From Microplitis mediator (Eukaryota; Arthropoda; Insecta; Hymenoptera; Braconidae): a stretch of 64,000 nt of DNA. The first letter of the stretch is position 1. The number at the start of each line of letters is the position of its first letter. The stretch lies in NCBI RefSeq assembly GCF_029852145.1, contig NC_079976.1, positions 9,770,104 through 9,834,103 of the forward strand. The letters run 5' to 3'. Below are positions 45,291 to 58,224 of this stretch, one piece after another. The position numbers and the translations under genes were made by a program. Below the pieces are notes generated by a model, which saw nothing but the letters and a program-made list of their open reading frames with translations, ran no database searches and was not told where the DNA came from.

Positions 45291-47109
45291 ATCTTCACAA
45301 AAGTGTCACTCAGTTCTAACTTTTCAAAATACATATTTCCAAAAAATCAACTATTTATTTTTAACGTCATTGCCAGCACCTAAAAATTTTCTAGAATTTC
45401 AAAAAAATTTATAAAATAATTTTTGTAAATAATTCAGTCCATATATTTTATTTCGAAGTATTCTATACTTTTATAACATTTATCGTGACACTATGGTAAA
45501 AATAACTTATGAACAGCTCAATTTATATATATATGTGTGTGGGCACGTATCAAAATATTTAACGAGGATTAAAGTTCTAATCAGAAAGATACCACACCCA
45601 GATTATTTATTAATTTAATGCTGGCATTAATTACTCGCTCTCTCTGTTGCTACAAAATAATAAAAATTCACGGTAATATTTTTTCTTTAGTGTCTTTTAA
45701 TTTTTTTGTTCCTCGACGAAACGTTTAAGGACTTAAGGTCTCGCGATATTTTTATTGTTTATGATGATTATGTATTTTTTGTTGTACATTTGACTTGGGG
45801 TATCCATCGTCTTGCGATACTTCTCATCATCTCTTTTTTCCATCGTCTTGCCCTCTTACCCCTCGTGTTACCCGTTCTTCTTTCAGGAGAACGTAACAAT
45901 AGCCGCCCTCTAATTATCGAAAGACCGCGGCACTTTAAGAGTTCCTCGAGTCCATCTAAAGGATTCAGTTTCGTTCGCTCCTTTAAAATTGTTTCGCCTT
46001 TGCGGCTTATCCTCTTAAGATTACTTTAGAGCTGAGTAGAGAGTGTGGACTGTAGTAGAGTTGAGCTGAATCTTTTGAGTGATTCAGACCAGCGACTACG
46101 AAAATTTACAAACAAAAATAATCCCGAGCTAATATAGAAAGGATGGAAATTAGTCCTCTTCAGCCATTATTGGCATTAGGTCCAGGTCTTGGGTCTTGGG
46201 TCTATTGGGTCTTGGAGATGCTTCTTCTCTTCAGCTCTACAGTCTGTCATCTCAAGAGAATTTCAAAGAATACCAAGAATAATAAAATAATATTATTAAA
46301 TAACAGAACAAACAAAATGGGCGGGACAGTATGTTTCTACTACTTGGTTACTTCCTATTAAACACATGACAACCCACGCAGATAAGATACCTTTTGCTGC
46401 TTTGCCGGCCAATCACTGACTCTCTACAGTGAATCCACGAGTCTATACCTCCTTCCATCCAAATCTTTAAGCTCGCGGAAACAGGATATGTAGGCGCCGT
46501 TTATATTTCCGTGTAGGAAATCCATTCAATTTTTTATTCTTTATATTTTTTGTTCAGTAATTTCTCTTGTTAATTTTCTTTCAATTACTGTCAATCAATT
46601 TTTAACAGTAGAATTTTATTTTACCGCTTGAAATCTTCTTTACAAATATCCGATGACTACAAATTTGAATTTTCAAAACTTAAAACGGCTGTAACTTTTT
46701 GATTTTCACATTTAGAGATTTTTTATATCTGACCTTTTTTGTAGACCATCAAATTTCCTACAAATTTTGTTGGAAACTTTTTTTTGTTAAATCAAAATTT
46801 CAGGAGTGGGGTCATTTTTAAGTGAAACGTTATTTTGAATATATATTAATAATGATCAAAATTTGAAAATGGCTATAACTTTTTAAATTCTTATTTTATC
46901 AATTTTTGATACCAGACCAATTCTGTAGCCCTTACAATTTTGTACAACATTTGACTGAAAAATTTTTCGTAGAATTCAAATTTTCTAAAGAATAAGCCAA
47001 CACAGACTAGACTCAAAAATCTCTACAAATGTAATAAAATTAACCTCTCAAAATTATAATTAAGTCGATATAAAAAAAGCTTCAGTGAACCAAAAAATAA
47101 GTTTCTAAA
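45291..47109. other. Single-copy DNA, no convincing gene
   Basis: GC-richer around 45830-46250 and 46390-46500. A 107-codon frame at 45706-46029 has no ATG start. A 72-codon frame from the ATG at 46143 has a hydrophobic segment (about residues 17-35) but no supporting splice site. 46690-46990 carries a GTAGACCATCAAATTTCCTAC core like the satellites. Confidence 0.35.
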
Positions 47110-47335
47110 ATGATACTAATGTATATTTACAGTGGTCGAAAAAATCCAGAAATACTCTATTATGGTGCTCCTTCCTGTTTAACTCTAAAAATTTTTTCTT
47201 TTCTCATGTTTTTATTAGCAGTTTGTATTACTGGCAGATGTTTGCCACTTACAATGGAGCATTCTACAAGGGCTACTAGCCTGTTACAGCCTAATACGGT
47301 ATTGTTGCCATGGTTCAAGATACAAAAGATTCGGG
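47110..47335 (+). other. Weak open frame, possible exon
   Basis: A frame opens after a fair acceptor (TATATTTACAG, 47122-47132) and runs to a possible donor at 47335. From an internal ATG (about 47206) it reads a short hydrophobic start (MFLLAVCITGRC) and then a mixed-composition stretch. It could be a signal peptide exon or chance; nothing matches a known family. A CAT-type microsatellite follows at about 47500-47532. Confidence 0.2.
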
Positions 47336-47559
47336 TAATCTCTTGGTTCTCTGTTTTCTTCTTTTATTTTCTTTCTTTTTTATGTCATCATCTAGAAATG
47401 AAGACCCTCTCAAGTATCTCTCTACTCTCTACTCTATATATACTTCGTCAAAAAGATACGCGAATTTCTTGTCTCAAATTTCAGTACAACAAAACTTTTC
47501 ATCATCATCATCATCATCATTATCATCATTATAAATTCTTCATACATTGAAACATTTTA

Positions 47560-49470
47560 TAGCCTGGATTAAGAGGAAAATTTAATAAAGAAAAAAAATA
47601 TTAAAACAAATCTTTGGATCGCGTCTAACATTTTTATTGCCCAGAGGTTCATAAAGCCTTGTAATTGGCTGACGTATAAATAACGCAATCATAAAGCTAA
47701 TAACGTCCCATTAAACCGGGTGTGCTGGATAATCGTAACTCGGAAATTCACGGCGGGCTGTAAAATCTTAAGATCCTCCCGCGTCATGGTTTTGATAAAA
47801 AAAAAAAATTGAAAAATTTATTGAAACTGACGATTCAAAATAAAAAAAAACAATTTTAAATGCCACCCAACTTAATTTTTAGATTGTATGTATATACATT
47901 TATATATAAATTTTTTCATCAAGACATCATATGACAGGTCATAAAAAAATTTTATTGCACAATATCATCCGGTAATCAAAAGACTATTTAATTGAAATAT
48001 AGTTTTTAATCAACCGGTATCTTTTGTGTTTGACATTGTACACATATATACATATATATATGTGAATAAATCATCAATTTTTTAGTTCATGTATAGACAG
48101 GCTTAAATTTTTTTTTTTTTTTTTTAAATAAAATGTATGTGTAAATAATAAATATATAGACGACATACTGACATTTGGCGACGCTGCGCAACGAGACACG
48201 ATTCCTGTTATTTGTTCCCGCAATTGGAATAAAAAATGCACCAAGGGAAATGGAGTACGCTGTCATGAATTGGCGGTCGTGTATATACGTTCACTACAAC
48301 TGCCCAGACACGTTTCAAGTTCCAGCATATATACATATATATATATTTATTGTATATATGGTGTATATGTCCTTCTATCTCTTTCTTATTCTCTTGTATG
48401 TCCATTCAAATGAAGCAAGTTAACAATATCGACATGAATAACCTGAGTGTAAATAAAGAGTGTCCCGTCATTATTTTAAAACTCAGATAATAATAAATAA
48501 TGGATTTAAATCCGATTGATTTTTATTATTTATTATTTATTAGGGCTATCGGATTTCTTTACTGATATTATATTATTTATTAATATTTTTTACAACGGGT
48601 AATTATTTTATAAAACATTTCGGAAGAACAAATATAATAGGCCGATAGTGAATGAATGAATAAAATGGAGCATATGGGCCTTGAGAACTATAATTTTATA
48701 TATATGTACATATATATTTGACGGGTGTCAAGCACCCTGTTATTATTTAACTTGACGTGGTTCTATTTTTATTATTATTTTTTTTAGAGCCGTTAACTTT
48801 AATTAATAGGGTTCAGTTAAACAATTTACTTGAATTTTATTTTCACGAAATCCGAACTTACTGGAATTTTTATTTTTATTCAATTTTATTATTTTAAAAA
48901 CGGTTTAAAATGCATTAAATTTAATGAAAGGTTTTGAATTTAAAAATTGACTAATTTTTCATAACGAATCTAAAATCTTTTGGAATGAATTTTTAAGCTG
49001 AAATAAAACAAATTTCTTTTACAAATCAGAGATAGCTAGGGCATTAAATTTTCTTAAGATGATTAGATAACCCAATTTTTAAGTCAAATAACTTTTAAAT
49101 TAATTAAAATTGTATTTTTTCAAAATCACGTCTCTCCAAAATTTCATAATATTCCTAAAATTTTGAATTTACAAAAAAAAAAGCCCTCAGACGAGAGCTT
49201 ATTTTGTAACGAATTTTACTGTTTACAAAAAAGGTTTCTTGTAAAAAATCTTCAAATTCAAAATTTGAAAAGTTGACTCCAGTTTTGAATGTCAATATTC
49301 TTAAATTTTCCAAAAATACCTCAAGATTTAACATAAAAAATTCCAAAAATAATTTACTAGAGAATTACAGTCTAACCCCCATACCCCCTTCCACCCATAA
49401 AAAATTAAATAAATCGATACCAAATTTTATTTTTCGAATAAAAATTTACAAAAATTATAATTGAAAGTGA
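47560..49470. other. Intergenic DNA, no gene seen
   Basis: Mostly AT-rich with TATATA-type runs. GC-richer islands at 47620-47790 and 48165-48325 are not repeated in the window and may be conserved non-coding DNA. The overlapping frames at 48175-48423 lack an ATG start on the plus strand and are not called. Confidence 0.35.
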
Positions 49471-49474
49471 ATTA

Positions 49475-50001
49475 TAGGAGAGGAGAGGGCAAAGTGGGCC
49501 CCTGGGGGTAAAATAGGCCCCTTAAAATTTTTAAAACTTCAAAAAATTTGGGGGCAAAGTGGACCCCTCAAAATTTTCTATACGCCAATAAATTCGGACG
49601 GATAATAAGCTTATCGAAATTTCTTATATAATGAGGGCTAAAATAGACCACCAAAACTGTTCATTAAATAAATATAATTTATTAAGAAAGTTACAGATAA
49701 TAAAATTACGTTCTAAAGTTATATCGCCGCAGACTATTAAAATGATTTTTTATATTATTAAAATACAATTGTCTTATAGTTATTTGCTAATATCACACGT
49801 GTAAAGAATAAAAAATATCAAATCCGAAATTTTTTTGAGGGTTCACTTTGCCCCTAATTTTCGATTTTTCAATTTTAATGGACGCAGCATAATGAAGTGA
49901 AAATAAGTATCAAGGATCTAATAAGAAGTAAACGCGTAAAAAAAATTAATGATATTATAATTATTTTCCGTAAGGGGCCCACTCTGCCCCCCTCTCCCCT
50001 A
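49475..50001. mobile_element. TIR element with AGAGGGCAAAGTGGGCCCC ends
   Basis: Left end TAGGAGAGGAGAGGGCAAAG and right end CTCTGCCCCCCTCTCCCCTA are inverted repeats. Inner words GGGGCAAAGTG and TAGGCCCC repeat. A fragment with GGGGCAAAAAGGCCCCC near 37011 shows the same motif in ATXN10 intron 4. Non-coding. Confidence 0.65.
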
Positions 50002-50745
50002 CTTTTTTACACAACATAAAGCTTCTATAAAAAAGTATGTTACGAATTAACACAATCTGATATATAAAGAGAGTGAAGATTGAGGAAGAATCCAACAACC
50101 TGTCTAGAGAAATATAATTTTTATTTTTAAATAAAATCAAACATAACATTCCGGTTTTATGTGAAGAAATCATAACTATATACATATTATATATATGTAT
50201 ATTTATATACTAGATAAATAAAAAAGAGAAAGAATGACAGTCACTAGGTCATCGGACGTTTTATATCATTCTCCAAACTCGACTTGATACATTTTATTTT
50301 CCCACAGCGATTATTCTCAAAAAAATATATATAATAAATAAAGTGTAGGTAAGTGACGTGTACGAATAGTAGCCTCGGGTGTACAATAATAAAAATAATA
50401 AATAAATTAAGAAATGAATGAATGATAAGAAATAAAAAGAAAACGAAATAAAAAGAAAAATGGGATTATTTATGCGGCAATAAAGCACGTCTCTTCCCTC
50501 CGATTGAAATACAAACCAACACTCTATATTGATATCCATGTACATCGCTACAGTTTTAACTCCACCCGCGATCAGGAGAATGAATCACCCAAGACGATAG
50601 CAATCGAATTCGCACAAGAATATCAGTCATCAGTCCGTGGGTGATTACGCGGGTTTGCCCCCCTGAGGATATTAAATCATACATTGTACTCGCGAACTCC
50701 ACTATCATTCAGTTTTTAATTTTTTATGCTCCATCTACGCTTTGA
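50002..50745. other. Intergenic DNA, no gene seen
   Basis: AT-rich at first, then GC-richer single-copy sequence at 50545-50700. The minus-strand frames of 74 and 83 codons here are low-complexity and hydrophobic from AT-rich DNA, and are not called. Confidence 0.35.
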
Positions 50746-50749
50746 TAAA

Positions 50750-51540
50750 AAAAAAAAATTTAATTTTAATTTTTAATGATCATCATTTTTAAAATTAATA
50801 CTTACTAACTTACAATCGATAATTTTCGCTAAACTATAAAAGTTACACTAAAAGTGATTATGAACTTTTTTGAAGAGAATTAAATTTTCTAAAAAAAAGG
50901 TGTCGTGATATTTTCTCTTAAACTCAATAATTAATGAGTTGTAATTAAAAATTTAATTCAATTCAATTTTTTATTAAATATCTGGAGTCTTGATTTTAAA
51001 TTATCAATTCCTGCTAAACTATCAAAGTTACATTAAAAATGATGATGAACTTTTTTGTAGAGAATTGAATTTTCTAAAAAAAAGATATCCTTATATTTCT
51101 TCTTAAACTCAATTGTTAATGAGTTCTAATTAAAAATTTAATTAAAATTAATTTTTTATCAAATATCTGGAGACTTAATTTTAAATCATCAATTCCTGCT
51201 CAACTATCAAAGTTACATAAAAAATGATCATGAACTTTTTTGTAGAAAATTAAATTTCCTAAAATTAAGGTATCTTTACATTTTTTCTTAATCTCGATAG
51301 TTAATGAGTTGTAATCAAAAATAAAATTGAAATAAATTTTTATTAAATATCTTGATGGTTAATTTTGAATCATCAATATCTTATATATTATCAAAGTTAC
51401 ATTAAAAATGTATATAAACTTTTTTCTAAAGAATTAAATTTTCTGAAAATAAGTTTCTTGTAAACTTAAACGTAAACGCGATAGTCAAAGAGTTATCTTT
51501 ATTCAAACACAAGTTTAAATATTATTTAATTATATCTTAG
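50750..51540. repeat. Tandem satellite, about 182 bp period, four units
   Basis: AAAGTTACATTAAAAATGAT-type phrases recur near 50842, 51025, 51208 and 51388, each followed by ACTTTTTTGTAGAGAATT or a variant and then AATGAGTTGTAATTAAAAAT. Related in core to the arrays at 19190 and 54180. Confidence 0.7.
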
Positions 51541-52561
51541 AAATAATAATAATAACAATAATAATAATAATAAAAGTAGATAAAATTATCGTTATACCTG
51601 ACGATCCCATCAGTCTAGTCCCATTACTCACGCGATCATCAACTCTGATCTTAATAAAAATGTCACGCCGAAATTTGACTCGACTAAATCCCTCTTCCCC
51701 TTCTCTTTCTGAAAATAAAATTCGTCTACCTAAAAATCAAGAAACGTAACGCTAAAATTGCTAAAACTAATGCCAACATCATCATCATCATCATCATCAG
51801 CATCAATTCAAGCAAGAAACAAGATCAACTGTCCCAGGCCTCAGAAAAAGAGACTCAGGAGAGTGGTTGGGACTTGATCCCAAAGGTATAGGTGGCCGCC
51901 GGCCGGGCCAGTCCATCGTGAAGCCTCCAGTCGTCCAAACGTGCTCCGTGCAACCGTTAAACTCCCCATGTGCCCCTGATACTTTGACACCGGCTCACCA
52001 CTCATTCAAATCACCAGCTTATCACCACGCAGGTCACTTATACTTTTACTACCGTCAACACGACACCAATCACTCATTCGCTGACCCTCCGACCGTCACA
52101 ATCTCAATTACTATTTATTTATTTATTTTTTTTTTTAATTTATCCTTCATTGTGAATTTGTGATTTTTTTAATTTACTCCAAATAATCAGCAATTTTTTT
52201 TTTTTTAACGTGGGTTTGATTTTTTTAAAATTACGAAATGTGAGTTGGCTTGAAAACAGTGTCAGTGTTTTTATAAAAAAAAAATATATATAGTATCATT
52301 AATTAGTGTCTACTTAATAGTTTTAACATTTAATTGGAATTTTTATTAATTGATATAATCAATTAACATGTGCGACGATAAATTTTAAAATCTTGGTTAC
52401 GATTGCGTATTTTCCAACTTTCCAAACATACCACAAGTCGAAGTAATATATTATTTTGTGCCACTGAGATAAAATATATAGATATATAAATAATAATAAC
52501 AATTAGAAACAAGGATATAATTGTTTGATGAAATCATTAATTAGTGATTGTGATGTAAGAG
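51541..52561 (+). promoter_or_regulatory. GC-richer region upstream of the signal-peptide exon
   Basis: 51590-52100 is the most GC-rich single-copy stretch of the right half, with CAT-type repeats (51778-51800) and GGCCGCCGGCCGGGCC at 51891. It may be promoter or leader of the gene starting at 52562. A 98-codon frame (51867-52163) starts at TTG and ends in AT-rich DNA, so it is not called. Confidence 0.35.
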
Positions 52562-52638
52562 ATGCGTCGCGGTGACATCGCGGTGATCGCGATTGCGCTC
52601 ATAATTATTGGGCTAATTCAGGGCCCTAAAGAAACAAG
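52562..52638 (+). CDS. First coding exon with signal peptide; gene continues beyond
   Basis: ATG at 52562 after an in-frame TAA (52556-52558). 25 codons plus two bases precede a consensus donor (ACAAG/GTAAGA, 52638/52639). The product begins MRRGDIAVIAIALIIIGLIQ, a classic signal peptide or signal anchor, then GPKET. Codon use is GC-rich at the start (CGTCGCGGTGACATCGCGGTG), unlike flanking DNA. A secreted or membrane protein with a long first intron is typical of insect cell-adhesion or receptor genes, but 25 residues do not identify the family. No second exon is recognised up to 64000, so the rest of the window is probably intron. Confidence 0.5.
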
Positions 52639-52639
52639 G

Positions 52640-54175
52640 TAAGACTAGTGTAATTACTGTTAATAGACAAATAATTAATTTAAAAAAAATGTAAGATGTA
52701 AATTTTTGATGAGATAGTTTGGCGCCGATTTATTAGATCCTCGGGCTGGGTATCGCGAATTAAAAACGGAGATTGGGAAAAAAAGGCAGACGCAATTAGG
52801 TCCAGCCGTCGGACATGGGGACCACCTCGATCGACATCTCGTTTCGGAGGGAGATTTAGCTTTAGAAATTGTAGATCGATCGGCAGATATAAATACAGCC
52901 ACTGTAAGTTAAAGACCGATCTTTCGATTCGGTTTAAATAATCGGTGATGTTTTAAATGAACGATTCATTCGAATGGTTGTTGATTCCATTGGAATCCAT
53001 TGCGCAAGTTTGTTCGTTGGTTGGTTGGTTGGTTAAGACTGGCCGCTAAATTTATAAGCTTTTTATATCGACTTTTAACAACTCAAGCATCTTGGGAATT
53101 CAACCATCCGTTTTATATTTTTTACCTCAGCAATTAATGATCCTCTAATTGATGGAATTCAAATTGATTTAATAATTATGTACATATATATTTATAGATT
53201 CGGGCAATGACTTTCGGCAAAAGTTATTGCCCCAATAAGACACGATCGATTAAAAGATGAGTTCGATATTAGCTAAAAAATTAAATAATCAGGAACGAAT
53301 TAATTATAATCCAATCTCTTTATCGAGGTCGGTATAATTATTTAATCAGTGTATCAAGGTTACTTGTTAATGTATTTGTAATGTTGGTATCTCTTGGACG
53401 GTTTTGTTTGCAATTTTTTTTTTTTCGGTCCATCCTTAGACAGCACCGCTCGTTTATTGACTTTCCCACGATCTATTGGACAATACCACTCTGGCGGAAA
53501 CAAAAAAACCTTAAAATTTATTGACATGACATGAATGTTTGGATTTTTTAAAAATCAACATGGACGTAGTTCGAGTTGCGTCTCAGTGCGTGTCGTATAG
53601 CAAACACGACGTGTCTCTTGGGTGATACTGGATCTGATTTCACGGCCTCAGGCCAAAGACTGATCGTTCTTTCATCTCTTTATTTCTTTTTTTTTTGCTC
53701 TTTCTTTTCAACATCTTGTTGATTATAAATATATATTTATATGTATATATTTGTTGATAGTTGCAATATTACAAGATCGATCTTGACTTAAAAATTTCTT
53801 AATCACTGAATCTAAAATCGCAAACTATAATAGTTATAGTTTAGCAATTACATTTAAAAAAAAAATAAATAAGTCATCAATGTCAGTAATAAATCATTAT
53901 ATTATTGTGCTGTAGTTGATGATGTTGATCATTTAAATTTATATAAATTAGCTTTTGACTTTAACTGCTGCAAATTACTAGTTAGTTATTAGATTCTGTG
54001 TGTGAGAGAGTTTTGCAAGGTGATTCAATGCGTAGGGATGACAATTAGTTTCAGACTTGAGCTATTTTAATAAGAAACGTTGTAAAAGATCAATTAGTTT
54101 GAACCTAAAATTTTTGAATTTTAAAGATATTAAAATGCGCGCTAATTTATAAAAATGGAGCAAAAATATAAAAAT
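52640..54175. other. Presumed intron, single-copy DNA
   Basis: GC-richer block at 52725-52950 and a GGTT run at about 53015-53036. A minus-strand frame (52675-52902) has no ATG. Nothing else is recognised. Confidence 0.35.
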
Positions 54176-54179
54176 TAGA

Positions 54180-54690
54180 AATTATATGAAAATTTTGAAT
54201 TAATTATTGGAGATACGATAAAAGTGCATTGATACAATTTTGTAGGAAATTTAATTCTCTACAAAAAAGTTCATGTACATTTTTTACATATCTTTGATAG
54301 TTTAACCAGAATTCAAATTTCAAATACGGTATCTGCTAATTTGGAGAATATGAATCTTTTCAAAAATTTTTGATTGTTAATATTGGCCAAACTATCAAAG
54401 ATATGAAAGAAATGTATCAATACAATTTTGTAGGAAATTTAATTCTCTACAAAAAAATTTCTGTACATTTTTACCGTATCTCTAATATTTTACCAGAAAT
54501 TTCAATTTCAAATATTCGATCTCGAAATCCGGGTTCAAATCTCAAATTTTTGAATTAAAAATAAAAATTTTGCAACTATTACAAGTATGATAAAAATGTA
54601 TCAAAATAATTTCACAGGGACTATTTTTTTACAAATAATGTCCTGTACACTTTTTACATAACATAGATTTTTAAAAAATTCCATGTATCT
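54180..54690. repeat. Tandem satellite, about 188 bp period, nearly three units
   Basis: Phrases like TGTATCAATACAATTTTGTA recur near 54225, 54412 and 54596, the first two followed by AAATTTAATTCTCTACAAAA. Same core as the arrays at 19190 and 50750. Confidence 0.65.
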
Positions 54691-55801
54691 GTGCGTATAT
54701 ATATTTATATATAATGATTGGATCATCAAGTAACTAAAGAGTTTGCGTCAACATCAATCACTAACTTCTGTCATCAAGATCCGAGCGAGCCAAGTGGTTC
54801 TTTGTAAGTACTCAGCTGAGAACAACAACAAAGACTCGACTCAAACTGATACCTATCCCAGCATCCGAAAGACCAAAGACCAAAAATTCCTCGAGTTTAT
54901 TATTTCGTCTGCTATATATATATAGCTCATAAAAAATAAGGCCAAAAAATAAAGAAGGATACTTTTTCGTGTTCATCTCATCTCCTTTCTCGTTCCCATC
55001 TCGTTCTCCGATACTCCCACGATCTCAGGAGGTCCATTTTGGACAGCAATGCGTAGTTATCTACGGGTACTCTTTGAATAATTCGTGGGTGAGCACAATG
55101 AAGTAAATCGTCTCAACTACTCCTCCTACTCTACTCTTGCACGGTTGTTTCCGACCACCGGACAACTCTATTACCAACGTATTTGTGAAATAAATCACTG
55201 GGTCAGCGTGACGAAAAGAGGAATAAAAAAAAAAAAAGTCTAAGTTAAGGCAAATCATCCGGAGAAAAGAAGGAATTCGTAAAGAAAAAGTTAAATATCC
55301 CAAGTCATTACTTATTTTCACGGTGAGATACTAATCCGTAAGATTTATATTGATTATTTAGTTGTTTCTTGCGAAAAATTTTATGTTTTTAGCGTAGTTG
55401 AATAGATTACGGAACAAGTAAATGAATAGAAGGGACAACTAACAGACTACTGGTTGAAATAAAGTTGCCGGGCCTCCTGGGGCGCGAAGCGGTAACAGAC
55501 CATTGGATATATATATTTATATATATAGAGGATCTTGGCCGCATGACCGGGTCTGTTAGGTTGATGATGATGATGCTGCCGCGTGTTCTTCTCGTGTCTT
55601 CATCTCTTAAAGGTGGCACGTTAGCATTTATTAGCATGCTGGTGGTTTTACCGCTTGGGTGAATAAAATAAGTTAGATAGCTTTAGGTTACAGTGAAGTT
55701 GCCACCACTTGGGTTACGATATAATTTTTAGCAAGTCAGCCGAGTTGGCTCCTTTGGGGAGAAGTATTGCTGGGATATTTTAATTTATATGTGGGATATA
55801 T
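54691..55801. other. Presumed intron, GC-richer single-copy DNA
   Basis: 54960-55330 and 55440-55680 are non-repetitive and GC-richer; overlapping frames on both strands at 55407-55662 have no family match. Possible regulatory DNA. Confidence 0.3.
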
Positions 55802-57175
55802 ATAAAATACTGATTATAGTTATTATGGGTGTGGGGTACTTTAGTAATTTAATGTATGGCAGGTACTTTGAATATATTAGAAGATACTTTTGTCACAGGT
55901 TCAAGACTAGATTACGGATGAGTTACGTACTTGCGCTGAAAAAGGTTACGTAGTAATGCTTTACTTTTTTTTGTTGAGGATCATACGTAAGGAGAAATTT
56001 TTTAATTTTAACCCAAGTGGGATCTCTGAAGGACGGAGATTTTTCGAGGTTATTTAGCTCCGGCGAGTACTCGCAGAACTTGTGAGCTAAAGGGTCTTTG
56101 CTGAATTGCGTTAACCTCAATAAGTTTCGGACTTAAAAGTTACCCATGTGCTCTCCCGAGTCAAAAATCAAATTCGGATTTAAGTCTCAAAGTTCTCAAT
56201 GAGGTTTTTGAGGATCAATTTAGAATTTGGAGATTGACAACAGTACAAAAAGTTATCCTAGTTTAGTCCTCAAAGTAGTAGTTACGATCAATTTTACCAC
56301 TTTGAAGACTAAAATGGAATTACATAATCTGGATTAGAGCCTCAAAATACTCAAAACATACAAGAATAATTTTATCCGCATTTGAACCTCAAAAGTCTCA
56401 TTTGACGTATTCTCTCCACTTCCTATTTTGTCTAAAATTTTTCAAAGTCCGAAGTATAACTTTTCATTCGTTGAGGATTTTGAGGTCTTAGTTATACTCT
56501 ACTAAAATAGAGTTACTTTCTGGGTGGCAAATAAAACATCAAAGGAATTGAGACTTTTGAAGACTGAACTAGAATTTGTGTTTTGAGTCGGGCTAAAAGA
56601 TCCGGGGTCTTTAGTATTACCAGCGTATTTAGATAATTATTGATTTCATCGATTGTTGAGCTTGCAATTATATGAAAAAACGTTTGTTATCATTATTATT
56701 AAAATAAAATATTCTGTTTGGTAAAGAGCAATAGTGTAAATTTCAACATCTATTACGTCAACAATTGCCGGATGATAATAATTTGCGATGAAAAAGATGA
56801 CGAGGGGAAGCTATAAAATTATTTTTAATTTATAACAAAACAATTTTATTACTGTTCTGATTACGTGACGCCAATTCATGTAAATCGTGGCACGCACTAG
56901 TGTCGTCATTGTTCGAAATCAATAATAATCAAAATTATTTTAGAAATTTATCGTGTATTTCCAATGGACAATTAAGATTTATCAGGAAGCATTTAATAAT
57001 TTTTTAAAAATATGAGTTGCAATTCAAGTTTTAAAAAAATGAAATATTTTGAATTATTTAAATAATTATCAGCCGACACAAGTCTCACGATTTTTTTCCA
57101 AAGCTCGAGTAAATTAGAAAATTCCAATAGGATTTTTTTTAAGTCATTCAATTAAAACTAATATTTTTTCATGCT
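55802..57175 (+). repeat. Interspersed repeat family R, copy A
   Basis: Shares the run from ATAAAATACTGATTATAG through GTACTTGCGCTGAAAAAGG, TTACGTCAACAATTGCCGG and GATGACGAGGGGAAGCTATA with copies B (58225-59085, inverted) and C (62742-63407). It is interrupted by a nested element at 56155-56592. No open frame is conserved among copies and no terminal repeat is clear. Confidence 0.75.
56155..56592. mobile_element. CCCGAGTCAAAAAT element nested in repeat R copy A
   Basis: Left end CCCGAGTCAAAAAT, right end TTTTGAGTCGGG. Copy C (about 63093-63100) has the uninterrupted site, and CT stands on both sides. The interior repeats CTCAAAG, TTTGAGG and TTTTGAGGACT words in both orientations. Confidence 0.7.
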
Positions 57176-58224
57176 TTCGACTCTGAACTAACAATAAAAA
57201 AAAGTAGTAAGTAATTATCGATTCAATGAATCATCAGCGAATATTCACTTATTTTAAATCGCGTGAGAAAATATGCAGTTGGCACAAAAGACCCAGATAC
57301 CGGACACAAGCATCAGTTATTTCTTAATATATTTGCTTAAGGATCTTTAAGGCCAGGACATAAGACTTCACGGTGGAAAAATATTTGTGGGATGAAAAAA
57401 TGTCTGAAGAAAAAAGTGGATTCGTCGGTAATTTAGTTTTTAGTTTAAACTTTAAGAGAAGATGGAATGCGGTGAAAAAATGTTGCGAAACGTTTGGTTG
57501 GAAAAAAAGGGCTGGGGATCCAATTAAAATAACCAGTGGTCAGCAAAGGATGAGAAAAAAGTTTTAAGTCATGTGGAAGGTGATGGTGCTGGTGATGGTA
57601 TTAAAAATAATGAATATATGTACTTCTAATGCTGATAATGTGTTGCTGGCCGCGCTTCAGCAAATGGATAGAAGAGGGATTGCGAGAGATAAAAGGGCAA
57701 CGGAAATGAATAAGGACGATAAATAAAAGAACAGGAGACAAAGCGCCATTAAAATATTTCAAAGTGCGCAGAGTCCGTCGAATATCCTTCTCTCTCAATC
57801 CCCTTAACGTCCAGTTTCAATTGAAAAAGATCCGCCGGACAGTTTGAGTTAGTCCGAATAAATAACAAGAAAGAGTAAAAAAATACGCGGTATTCCGCGC
57901 AGCCGCTCACTCGTCTCATCGCGATTTAAATTGATTAAATACAAAGGGTAGTGAGGAAAGGAGGACTCGGGGGATAGAATGTAACCCTCTTTTTCTTATT
58001 CCTCTTACTTGCTAATTCCTTTTTTTTCTTTTACAATTCTTCAAATTAATTCACTACGCTGACAATAATATTGTACCATCTGTATAATTTCTTATGATGT
58101 CTACTGTTATAACAAGAAATTAGGTTGAAATTTATGGAAAAAAAAAAAATTTTAAACATAGAAACGCCTAATTATACTTAAATTTTAAAAAGAATTCGAA
58201 TTAGTTTAGAGTAATGGAATAGAA
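57176..58224. other. Presumed intron between repeat R copies A and B
   Basis: Single-copy. From an ATG at 57400 a 55-codon frame reads a Lys/Arg-rich, two-Cys stretch (WNAVKKCCETFGWKKRAGD) with non-AT-biased codons, but no splice signal or family supports it. 57880-57930 is GC-richer. Confidence 0.3.

Noticed and set aside
45706..46029. 107-codon open frame
   Set aside because: No ATG, no splice signals, no recognisable domain.
51867..52163. 98-codon open frame in GC-rich DNA
   Set aside because: Starts at TTG and ends in an AT-rich hydrophobic run; more likely leader or promoter DNA.
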